NCBI GenBank assembly: GCA_003229995.1
Contig: QIGJ01000343.1
Location: 1-6,305 of the forward strand
Length of the DNA stretch: 6,305 bases
Reading direction: 5' to 3'
Source of the DNA: Gammaproteobacteria bacterium
GTDB lineage: Bacteria; Pseudomonadota; Gammaproteobacteria; SZUA-152
The position numbers were made by a program, and so were the translations under genes. The notes below the pieces were generated by a model. The model was not told the DNA's origin, made no database searches, and saw only the letters and a list, made by a program, of their open reading frames with translations. The first letter of the stretch is position 1. Each line of letters begins with the position of its first letter. Shown here one piece after another: positions 1 through 5,197 of this stretch.

Positions 1-131
1 GCATGAATGGCAACATCACCATCGGAATGTGCGACAAAACCTTTTATAAAGGCAATACGCACACCACCTAACATTAAGTGGTCACCTTCGCCGAAGCGGT
101 GTACATCGTAACCATGTCCAATTTTTATCAT
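1..131 (-). CDS. ispF: 2-C-methyl-D-erythritol 2,4-cyclodiphosphate synthase, N-terminal part (runs off the left edge)
   Basis: IspF converts 4-diphosphocytidyl-methylerythritol 2-phosphate into the cyclodiphosphate, with release of CMP, in the cytosolic MEP pathway of isoprenoid synthesis. Only the first 43 residues or so are in the window. They begin [16 protein letters not shown] and continue through LGGVRI and [11 protein letters not shown], which match the family start closely. The divalent metal ligands known in E. coli (Asp8, His10, His42) correspond to Asp9, His11 and His43 here, all present. The ATG at 129-131 is the natural family start; no good Shine-Dalgarno precedes it, only an A-rich stretch. 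It follows def on the same strand after 90 bases that contain a REP-like repeat, so it may be read from the upstream operon or from its own promoter. More often ispF sits next to ispD or truD. Confidence 0.95.
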   Translation of the reverse strand, partial: MIKIGHGYDVHRFGEGDHLMLGGVRIAFIKGFVAHSDGDVAIH

Positions 132-203
132 ATCAACTTTTTTTGCACATTATTCTGCACCGACAGGATAAGGAGTAAACGATGAAATTGTTTCATAATA
201 CCC

Positions 204-247
204 AGTCCTTCAACCCTCACCCTAGCCTTCTCCCGGGAGAGAGGACT
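204..247. repeat. REP-like palindromic repeat overlapping the 3' end of def
   Basis: The core CCCTCACCCTAGCCTTCTCC followed by a perfect 12-base palindrome TCTCCCGGGAGA (229-240) resembles the 'CCCTCACCC...CTCTCCC...GGGAGAG' REP-type repeats known from many gammaproteobacterial genomes. An outer 6-base inverted repeat, AGTCCT (204-209) and AGGACT (242-247), frames it. The def stop codon (222-224) and roughly its last seven codons lie inside the repeat. The family assignment is from memory of such repeats, not from a search. Confidence 0.6.
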
Positions 248-764
248 CTTTTATCTGTTTGTAAACTTTGCGCTTGAACAAATCAGTTCGCCGACTGACC
301 AGCCTGTCCAAAAACAGCATGCCATCCAGATGATCCACTTCATGTTGCACGGCACGCGCTTCATAACCTTCACTGTTGAATTCATACTGCGTGCCCTGTG
401 CATCAAACGCCGTGAAGGCAATTTTCTCTGCGCGTATCACATTGCCGGTAAAATCCGGTACGGACATGCAGCCTTCCCGTCCCATAACCATACCGTCCCA
501 TTCAATAATTTCAGGATTGATCAATACCATGCAACCCTTGTTACTGGAATTGGCCGGTAGTTTGCGCATACCGGAAACATCAACAATCACAATGCGCTGG
601 AAACAACCCACCTGCGGTGCAGCAATACCCACGCCACCGGGGCCAGCGCGCATGGTTTTTTCCAGTTCGGTCACAAAGCCTTGTAGTTTAAAATCGAAAA
701 CATCTACTGGGACTGAGATTTGCTTGAGGCGCTTATCCGGGTATTTGATGATATCGAAACTCAC
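222..764 (-). CDS. def: Peptide deformylase
   Basis: Peptide deformylase removes the N-formyl group from nascent proteins in the cytosol, using an Fe2+ (or Zn2+/Ni2+) centre. The 180-residue protein has all three family motifs: GVGIAAPQ at 44-51, EGCMS at 97-101 with metal ligand Cys99, and QHEVDHLDG at 140-148 with ligands His141 and His145 and catalytic Glu142. It should therefore be active. The start is GTG at 762-764; the N-terminus MSFDIIKYPDKRLKQ aligns with the usual family start, although the upstream Shine-Dalgarno (GGTGGG overlapping the end of the preceding gene) is distant. It follows the ACT-domain gene after 7 bases and is probably cotranscribed with it. The C-terminal tail, from about residue 174, is encoded by a REP-like repeat and looks like a replaced end. 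The deformylase beside fmt is often a different copy, so a second def elsewhere is possible. Confidence 0.95.
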   Translation of the reverse strand: MSFDIIKYPDKRLKQISVPVDVFDFKLQGFVTELEKTMRAGPGGVGIAAPQVGCFQRIVIVDVSGMRKLPANSSNKGCMVLINPEIIEWDGMVMGREGCMSVPDFTGNVIRAEKIAFTAFDAQGTQYEFNSEGYEARAVQHEVDHLDGMLFLDRLVSRRTDLFKRKVYKQIKESSLPGEG

Positions 765-771
765 AACGGTT

Positions 772-1296
772 TCAGCCCACCAGAGTATCTACAGGGGTCA
801 GCTGTGTTTCTACACCTTCTTTTTTGATGATCGCCAACGCCGATTGCAGGGCAACCGTGCCTTCATTGGCCCGCCCTTCTATACGCACAATATAGATGGG
901 AGCATCTTCTGTGCCCCCCACATCCGAGGTCAGATCAAGAATATCCAGTCCGGCCTCGCTCAGGACACCTGTGGCATGAGCAACAATGCCGGGGCGGTCT
1001 GCACCATAAATGCTGATACGCACATCGGGTTGGTGGTGATGATGCAGTCCACCTTCGATGGAGTCAATGTGCAGGTGAAAATCCAAAGACTCAGCTTCGC
1101 CTTGCAGTACTTTTTGCAAAGCATTCATCGTACCCGCATATTGCACCATCATCATCATAGTGAAACTGGTGCCCAAACGCATCATCGAGGTTTCACCCAG
1201 ATGGCAGCTACCTTCGTACAAGGCGTGGGTCACATGAGCGACAATACCAGGACGGTCTTTGCCGACCAGAGTGATCATGTACCAGTGTTTGTTCAT
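772..1296 (-). CDS. Two-ACT-domain protein, GcvR-like (glycine cleavage repressor family)
   Basis: The 174-residue cytosolic protein consists of two ACT domains in tandem, at about 5-72 and 91-165. Both open with the same ligand-loop motif, DRPGIVAH (14-21 and 100-107), showing the internal duplication. ACT domains bind amino acids; E. coli GcvR uses this fold to inhibit GcvA and repress the glycine cleavage operon. This protein is of the same general type but clearly diverged from E. coli GcvR, so the glycine role is inference and I leave the symbol blank. The ATG at 1294-1296 is chosen over a GTG at 1318-1320 because GAGGA (1304-1308) sits 7 bases before it. A four-Met run (47-50) and a four-His run (85-88, in the inter-domain linker) stand out; short His runs there seem common in this subfamily. 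It lies between the ZIP gene (28-base gap) and def (7-base gap). Confidence 0.85.
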   Translation of the reverse strand: MNKHWYMITLVGKDRPGIVAHVTHALYEGSCHLGETSMMRLGTSFTMMMMVQYAGTMNALQKVLQGEAESLDFHLHIDSIEGGLHHHHQPDVRISIYGADRPGIVAHATGVLSEAGLDILDLTSDVGGTEDAPIYIVRIEGRANEGTVALQSALAIIKKEGVETQLTPVDTLVG

Positions 1297-1303
1297 TACG
1301 ATG

Positions 1304-1308
1304 TCCTC
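1304..1308 (-). promoter_or_regulatory. Ribosome binding site that fixes the ACT-protein start
   Basis: GAGGA on the minus strand lies 7 bases upstream of the ATG at 1294-1296. A GTG start at 1320 would put this site inside the coding region, so the shorter protein is preferred. Confidence 0.7.
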
Positions 1309-1324
1309 GAAACCTGACACTGTA

Positions 1325-2107
1325 TTAATGCAATGTCGAATGAGTAACGTAAATCAATGATACACCCGCCGCAATCAATATCACCTGCTGAATTGTGGCA
1401 CTGGCTTCGGCCCGTTTGTGCAGGCCGGGAATCAGATCCGCCACAGCAATGTAGATAAAACTGGAAGCTGCCACTGCGAGCACATAAGGTAGCAGATGCT
1501 GCATGTCACCCAAGCTCCAGTAAGCCAGCAAGGCTCCCACGATAGTGGCCAGACTCGACAGGACATTAAACAACAACGCCTTGCGTCGGCTGAAACCGCT
1601 GTGCAGCAATACCACGAAGTCTCCCACTTCCTGTGGAATTTCATGAGCCGCAATGGCCAGTGCGGTGACAATACCCAGGTGGATGTCAGTCATAAAGGCA
1701 GCGGCAATCAATACGCCATCCACCAGATTATGCATACCATCGCCCACCAGAATCATCCAACCGGTGGCTTCATTGGTTTTATGCTCGTCTTGCGGGGCAT
1801 GTGCCTCACAATGGTCCGAGTGGCAATGTCGCCACAACACCAGTTTTTCCAACAGAAAAAAGCTTAACAGGCCAAGCAGTACCGCCAGAAATATATTGTG
1901 GAAATCCTCAACCCCCGGCCCGACCAGCGCATGAGGCAATAACCCCAAGAAAGCCGCCCCCAGCAACGAACCAATGGCAAAACTCACCAGGTGTGGTACC
2001 AGGGTTTTACGCAGGTGTGCGGGTAACAGCAAAAAACTGGCGGCCACCATCACGCTGAGCAGTCCTCCCAGCAGGCTGAAAACAATGATCCAGGACAGCA
2101 AACTCAT
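1325..2107 (-). CDS. ZIP-family divalent metal transporter
   Basis: The 260-residue inner-membrane protein has eight predicted membrane spans, at about 5-27, 36-60, 70-90, 115-138, 143-167, 175-197, 204-224 and 238-255. Spans 4 and 5 carry the ZIP metal-site signatures: GDGMHNLVDG (122-131, with His126, Asn127 and Asp130) and AAHEIPQEVGDF (153-164, with His155, Glu156 and Glu160). The loop between spans 3 and 4 (93-110) is rich in His, Cys and acidic residues, as in many ZIPs, and probably binds metal. The family imports Zn2+, Fe2+, Mn2+ or related ions into the cytosol; the exact substrate cannot be read here. The ATG at 2105-2107 gives a typical length. It is the first gene of the likely zip-ACT-def operon. 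The presence of the metal enzymes def and ispF downstream is suggestive but may be coincidence. Confidence 0.92.
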   Translation of the reverse strand: MSLLSWIIVFSLLGGLLSVMVAASFLLLPAHLRKTLVPHLVSFAIGSLLGAAFLGLLPHALVGPGVEDFHNIFLAVLLGLLSFFLLEKLVLWRHCHSDHCEAHAPQDEHKTNEATGWMILVGDGMHNLVDGVLIAAAFMTDIHLGIVTALAIAAHEIPQEVGDFVVLLHSGFSRRKALLFNVLSSLATIVGALLAYWSLGDMQHLLPYVLAVAASSFIYIAVADLIPGLHKRAEASATIQQVILIAAGVSLIYVTHSTLH

Positions 2108-2148
2108 ATTGGGTTATTCCGCAAAAAAACAGGTGCTCTGGTGATTGT

Positions 2149-2217
2149 CATTCTGGCGGATGCCGGAATCTGGGAATCGGCGGATTCTACTGGATTCCAG
2201 TGATGCCCGCCAGAGGA
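2149..2217. repeat. Degenerate inverted repeat of the 'CATTCCGGC...GCCGGAATC' type
   Basis: The left part (2149-2173) contains a hairpin, TTCTGGC-GGAT-GCCGGAA (2151-2168). The right part carries CTGGATTCCAG (2190-2200) and CCGCCAGA (2207-2214), the complement of TCTGGCGG (2152-2159). The ends are therefore roughly inverted copies of each other. This resembles the widespread small repeats with a CATTCC...GGAATC core. It lies in the leader region of the ZIP operon. Confidence 0.5.
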
Positions 2218-2242
2218 ACCTGGACTTTTTAAATGATGACCC

Positions 2243-2488
2243 AGGAATACACACACAATAACTTCCTGATTTTGTATCCTGACGTCGGTTTGTCTTTACC
2301 TAAAGAGTACCTACTTTTGGTGGCACCCGCTCTTCAATCACAAAAGCTCAAAACAGAATGACTGTTCTTGCACTTTTGTTCGGCAACTGCTCCTGCGTTG
2401 CTCTACCTCCTGCATCCATGCAGTCGTCAATCAGAACGAACGAAGTCGCACTAAAACCAAACAGGGAAGTTATTTCGTGCCCATTCCT
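2243..2488 (+). mobile_element. MITE-like element, copy 1 (left of the lysozyme cassette)
   Basis: This 246-base non-coding element ends in inverted repeats: 2243-2261 on the left and TTATTTCGTGCCCATTCCT (2470-2488) on the right. The right end differs at one of 19 positions from the right end of copy 2; the left end differs at four from the left end of copy 2. The interior shares with copy 2 a block from TTCAATCACAAAAGCTC through a hairpin (2340-2379) to CAATCAGAACGAACGAA (2428-2444). Compared with copy 2 it has an extra 47 bases (2381-2427) and a longer left part. It has no ORF of transposase size, so it would need a transposase in trans. I see no clear target duplication. Its right end is 8 bases from the stop codon of the immunity-like gene. 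Confidence 0.72.
2340..2379. other. Conserved hairpin in MITE copy 1
   Basis: Outer arms ACAAAAG (2340-2346) and CTTTTGT (2373-2379) pair perfectly. The inner arms AACAG (2352-2356) and CTGTT (2362-2366) close a 5-base AATGA loop. The stem is interrupted by an asymmetric internal loop. The same structure appears in copy 2 with compensatory changes. Confidence 0.6.
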
Positions 2489-2496
2489 TAGGCCAT

Positions 2497-2973
2497 TTAA
2501 TTCCCTGAATAATTTTTAGCATAATGCAATAATTGCAACACGCGGCTCCTTATAATGGCGCAGCGGTAACTGCCTCGTGACATATTCGCAGAACTACCAA
2601 ATTCCTGGTGAGTCCAGGTATTTTCTATCAACTCAAACTCAGCATTGCGGAATTTTATCCAGTTACATTGTGAATGAATTAATTTCTGTTGCTGCTCCGT
2701 TAACAGTCTAGATTTAACAAGATGATAAGCTTTATTCATCTCGTCATTCAAAAAATTTTGATAATTATCATATGCAATCAAATAATCTCTTGAGCCATTG
2801 CGCGGATTATTAATTTTTTTTAAAAATGTCTGTTCTCGTAACTCAAACTCACTAATCAAATCAGGTGCATCAGGGTTGTCTATCGCAAGAACCGGATTGA
2901 TTAACAAACTGAAAAAAATCAGAGAAAAAACCAGCATCCATTCGGGCACATTTTTTGTGTTTTTTTTCACCAT
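2497..2973 (-). CDS. Secreted LprI/DUF1311-family protein, putative lysozyme inhibitor (immunity protein)
   Basis: This 158-residue protein has a signal peptide (basic Lys3-Lys7, hydrophobic 13-28, likely cleavage after VLA at 30), so it should act in the periplasm; there is no lipobox. Residues 75-150 match the LprI/DUF1311 pattern: a helix with LNDEMNKAY, then QQQKLIHSQCNWIKFRNAE (Trp105, Arg109), GSS at 126-128, and a terminal R-x-R-x-x-x-L stretch. Cys103 and Cys137 could form a disulfide. Mycobacterial LprI, in this family, is reported to inhibit lysozyme. The gene starts with an ATG that overlaps the stop of the lysozyme gene by 7 bases (AAGGG lies 12 bases upstream), which suggests translational coupling. 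I infer it protects the cell from the lysozyme encoded next to it. The DUF1311 assignment is firm; the inhibitory role is inference from family and position. The stretch is AT-rich compared with its flanks. Confidence 0.85.
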   Translation of the reverse strand: MVKKNTKNVPEWMLVFSLIFFSLLINPVLAIDNPDAPDLISEFELREQTFLKKINNPRNGSRDYLIAYDNYQNFLNDEMNKAYHLVKSRLLTEQQQKLIHSQCNWIKFRNAEFELIENTWTHQEFGSSANMSRGSYRCAIIRSRVLQLLHYAKNYSGN

Positions 2974-3731
2974 TGTTCATATATTCCCTTGCTGTATATA
3001 TCCCACTCTGCCTGCCTTCTGTTAATTAAACCGTTATTAATAACACCCTGAGATTTATTCCAGGCTTTCCAGGCATCTTCCAGGTTTTTATAAGTGGTTT
3101 TAAGCTCAGGGTTATTCACCATTTTCAGAACTGATGAGTGGGTAAAAGCCCTTTGCCCGATATTAAATGCCAGAATCACCATGGCATCAAATTCATTTTG
3201 TATAATACTGGCAGTCACTTTTGTTTTAACCGTATTAACGTATGGGACCAGATCATCATTAAACAGGCTGAACGCCTGCTCCCGGGTAATGCCATCTTTA
3301 TATTTTGACCACTCGACACTGGAAATAAGATGCCCATAACCGATAGTGGCACCTTCCACCCATGCGGTTATGTCTTTACCTGTTTGATCATCATAAGGTG
3401 TGGTGGATAATTGCTCTATGGACTTTAACAGGTCTCTGCCTTTATCACTAAAGGTACTGGTGGATTTTTCACCAAGTTTGACTGCACCACTCACCAGTTT
3501 TTTGAAAGTTACCCCATCAGGGTCTATACGACCATCAGGACGAACCATATTCAAAATATCTTTTTGAAAGTGCTCGATTCGAAATATTGTTTTGTTGCCG
3601 ATGATACCGTCCTCTTTAAGTGGCGTGATTTCTCCCGGAATTTTCTGAGTATTTAAAAGTTTTTGAACAAGAACAACATCTGCTGAATGATTCGTACCAT
3701 TACGGCCTACGGATGCAATTATTTTATTCAC
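2967..3731 (-). CDS. Lysozyme with N-terminal peptidoglycan-binding domain and C-terminal GH24 domain (putative exported effector)
   Basis: This 254-residue protein has two domains. Residues 5-80 (SVGRNGTNHSADVVLVQKLLN, then DGIIGNKT, FQKDI, RPDGRIDPDG) form a peptidoglycan-binding domain of a type I recall at the front of type VI secretion cell-wall effectors. Residues 97-250 are a T4-type (GH24) muramidase: catalytic Glu106 in LLKSIEQ, Asp114/Asp115 in PYDDQTG, Thr129 with GYGH at 131-134, LAFNIGQRAF (187-196) and GLINRRQAEWDIY near the end. It should cut the glycan strands of peptidoglycan. There is no signal peptide, so it needs a secretion system, a holin or lysis to reach its target. 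The start is taken as GTG at 3729-3731, before MNKIIASVG, without a clear Shine-Dalgarno. An isolated prophage lysozyme is the alternative, but the overlapping periplasmic partner and the N-terminal domain argue for an effector. No vgrG, PAAR or hcp gene is in the window. Confidence 0.88.
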   Translation of the reverse strand: MNKIIASVGRNGTNHSADVVLVQKLLNTQKIPGEITPLKEDGIIGNKTIFRIEHFQKDILNMVRPDGRIDPDGVTFKKLVSGAVKLGEKSTSTFSDKGRDLLKSIEQLSTTPYDDQTGKDITAWVEGATIGYGHLISSVEWSKYKDGITREQAFSLFNDDLVPYVNTVKTKVTASIIQNEFDAMVILAFNIGQRAFTHSSVLKMVNNPELKTTYKNLEDAWKAWNKSQGVINNGLINRRQAEWDIYSKGIYEQW

Positions 3732-3754
3732 GAAATTAATGGATTAAACCAATA

Positions 3755-3917
3755 AGGAATGGGCACGCAATAATTTCCCTGTTTAGCATTCCATCTTCGC
3801 CCGTTTTTCAATCACAAAAGCTCGAAATAGAACGACTATTCCTGCACTTTTGTTCAATCAGAACGAACGAATACGAACTAAATCCGGGCGCTAAACCGTT
3901 ATTGCGTGCCCATTCCT
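3755..3917 (+). mobile_element. MITE-like element, copy 2 (right of the lysozyme cassette)
   Basis: This 163-base element has perfect 19-base terminal inverted repeats: AGGAATGGGCACGCAATAA (3755-3773) and its complement (3899-3917). TAA at 3753-3755 and TAA at 3917-3919 fit a 3-base target duplication if the element proper is 3756-3916. It carries no ORF of note. The interior hairpin (3814-3853) and the following CAATCAGAACGAACGAA are shared with copy 1 in the same orientation. It occupies most of the space between the divergent lysozyme and dat genes. The transposase family is not recognised. Confidence 0.8.
3814..3853. other. Conserved hairpin in MITE copy 2
   Basis: Outer arms ACAAAAG (3814-3820) and CTTTTGT (3847-3853) pair perfectly. 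The inner arms AATAG (3826-3830) and CTATT (3836-3840) close an AACGA loop. Relative to copy 1, the pair C2354-G2364 has become T3828-A3838, and A2350-T2368 has become G3824-C3842. Confidence 0.6.
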
Positions 3918-4029
3918 AAGAACAGAGGAAGTGTTTCACAACACCGCTTCCCGCACAACTTTCTATCTCCCTATTGATGATCAGCCCTTCAATCATGTAA
4001 CGCACTTATGAGCAGAAATGGCGCTATTA

Positions 4030-4058
4030 TTTTTTATCCCACCCTTTTCCTTTATACT
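4030..4058 (+). promoter_or_regulatory. Possible promoter of the dat operon
   Basis: TATACT (4053-4058) is a good -10 match. The -35 position, 17 bases upstream, holds only TTTTTT. A start about 7 bases after the -10 would fall within a base or two of the dat ATG at 4067, and no Shine-Dalgarno precedes that ATG, so a leaderless or nearly leaderless transcript is possible. The rest of 3918-4066 shows nothing else I can name. Confidence 0.35.
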
Positions 4059-4066
4059 CTACCATC

Positions 4067-4920
4067 ATGAACATCGTCTACCTCAACAATGAATTCCTAT
4101 CTGCTGATCAGGCTTGTGTCCCGGTGCTGGATCGCGGTTTTATTTTTGGCGACGGCGTGTACGAAGTCATCCCTGTCTACGGCGGCAAGCTGTTTCGGCT
4201 TAATGAACATTTGCAACGTCTGCAAAACAGCCTCAGCGCCGTGCGCATTCCCAACCCACTAAACCACGCGGGCTGGGGTACAATGTTAAACGAGAACTCA
4301 TCACACAAAATGAAGGTGACGAGCAGTCGCTTTACCTGCAAGTCACCCGTGGCAGTGCGCAACGTGAGCACGCCATGCCGGATGATCCCATACCTACCGT
4401 GTTTGCCATGAGCAATCCGTTGCATCCCGTCAGTCAGCAAATTCGTGGGCACGGTGTTGCGGCCATCATCCTTGATGACATCCGCTGGCAACGTTGCCAC
4501 ATTAAGGCCATTAGCCTGCTGCCGAATATTCTGTTACGCCAGGAGGCGCTGGACCAGAACGCCGCCGAAGCCATTTTGATACGTGATGGCTTTGCCACCG
4601 AAGGTGCTGCCAGCAACCTGTTTGTCGTTAGCGGTGGCATCCTAGCCACTCCGTCCACAGGACCATTTTTGTTACCTGGCATTACTCGCGATCTGATCCT
4701 GGAATTGGCCGAGACCAATAATATCCCTCATTGTGAAAAAAATATCAGCCGTGATGATCTGAGAAACGCCGATGAAATCTGGCTCACTTCATCCACCAAA
4801 GAAATCCTCCCGGTTACCCGACTGGATGATGCGCCCATTGCCAGCGGCCAGCCTGGCCCCTTGTTTCAACACATGCTGGCCTTATATCAGAACTACAAAC
4901 AACAATTACGTAATCAGTAA
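4067..4920 (+). pseudogene. dat: D-amino-acid aminotransferase (PLP fold type IV), frameshifted
   Basis: The family interconverts D-alanine and 2-oxoglutarate with D-glutamate and pyruvate using PLP, feeding peptidoglycan precursors. The N-terminal part (from 4067) has DRGFIFGDGVYEV at residues 22-34 and FRLNEHLQRL. That frame runs on only to 4411. The rest is in the -1 frame, readable from about 4294: ELITQNEGDEQSLYLQVTRG, then RWQRCHIKAISLL with the PLP lysine (codon 4504-4506), TEGAASNLF with Glu at 4600, LLPGITRD, and TSSTKEILPV, ending at 4920. Removing two bases from GAGA (4292-4295) gives a seamless 283-residue protein, the usual family length. So the gene is whole except for one indel: a recent mutation, a sequencing error, or a recoding site. 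The ATG at 4067 begins MNIVYLNNEF, the normal start. It lies 1 base before ybeD, as in the common dacA-dat-ybeD-lipB order; dacA is absent here. Confidence 0.85.
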
Positions 4921-4921
4921 A

Positions 4922-5197
4922 ATGGACACACCGGACAACAATAAACCTATCATGGAATTCCCCTGCGAATTCCCCATCAAGGCCATGGGGCTTGCCTCGG
5001 AAACTTTGCATAGGGTAGTGCTGGGAATTGTGCAGCGCCATGCCCCCGAAGCCGACAAACACACACTGAAAAGCCGCCCCAGCAGCAACGGAAAATATAT
5101 ATCTGTCACCATCACCATCAACGCAAAAAGCCGAGCACAACTGGATGCTATTTATCTGGACCTCACCGCCTGTGAACAGGTGCTCATGGCCTTGTGA
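4922..5197 (+). CDS. ybeD: DUF493 family protein YbeD
   Basis: This 91-residue cytosolic protein of the YbeD/DUF493 family has a small ferredoxin-like fold related to regulatory ACT-like domains. Its exact function is unsettled; the constant linkage to lipB suggests a tie to lipoate metabolism. The sequence matches E. coli YbeD across its length: [39 protein letters not shown], and a C-terminal [11 protein letters not shown]. The open frame begins well upstream inside dat, but homology starts just after the ATG at 4922-4924. That ATG is 1 base past the dat stop, with no clear Shine-Dalgarno, so translation may depend on coupling to dat. An internal ATG at 4952 (MEFPCEF) is an alternative start. 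Its TGA overlaps the lipB start. Confidence 0.9.
   Translation: MDTPDNNKPIMEFPCEFPIKAMGLASETLHRVVLGIVQRHAPEADKHTLKSRPSSNGKYISVTITINAKSRAQLDAIYLDLTACEQVLMAL

Noticed and set aside
182..277. A 31-codon plus-strand ORF (ATG at 182) with a good AAGGAG 6 bases upstream.
   Set aside because: It is antisense to the def 3' end, runs through the REP-like repeat, and its product has no recognisable character. Chance is the simplest reading.
1075..1200. The His and Met runs in the ACT-domain protein as a novel metal site.
   Set aside because: A short His run in the linker appears usual in this ACT subfamily, and the Met run is in a buried strand; no further metal-site pattern is visible.
376..1317. 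A 313-codon plus-strand open frame antisense to def and the ACT-domain gene.
   Set aside because: It is a shadow of two well-supported minus-strand genes; its product has low-complexity His runs and no family resemblance.
2967..3731. The lysozyme as part of a resident prophage.
   Set aside because: No holin, spanin, structural or integrase genes are in the window, and the flanks are housekeeping genes within a few hundred bases on either side.
2243..3917. Reading the two bracketing repeats as integron attC sites with a gene cassette between.
   Set aside because: The required RYYYAAC and GTTRRRY core sites are not at the ends, no integrase is present, and copy 2 shows TIRs with a target duplication, which fits a transposon-like element better.
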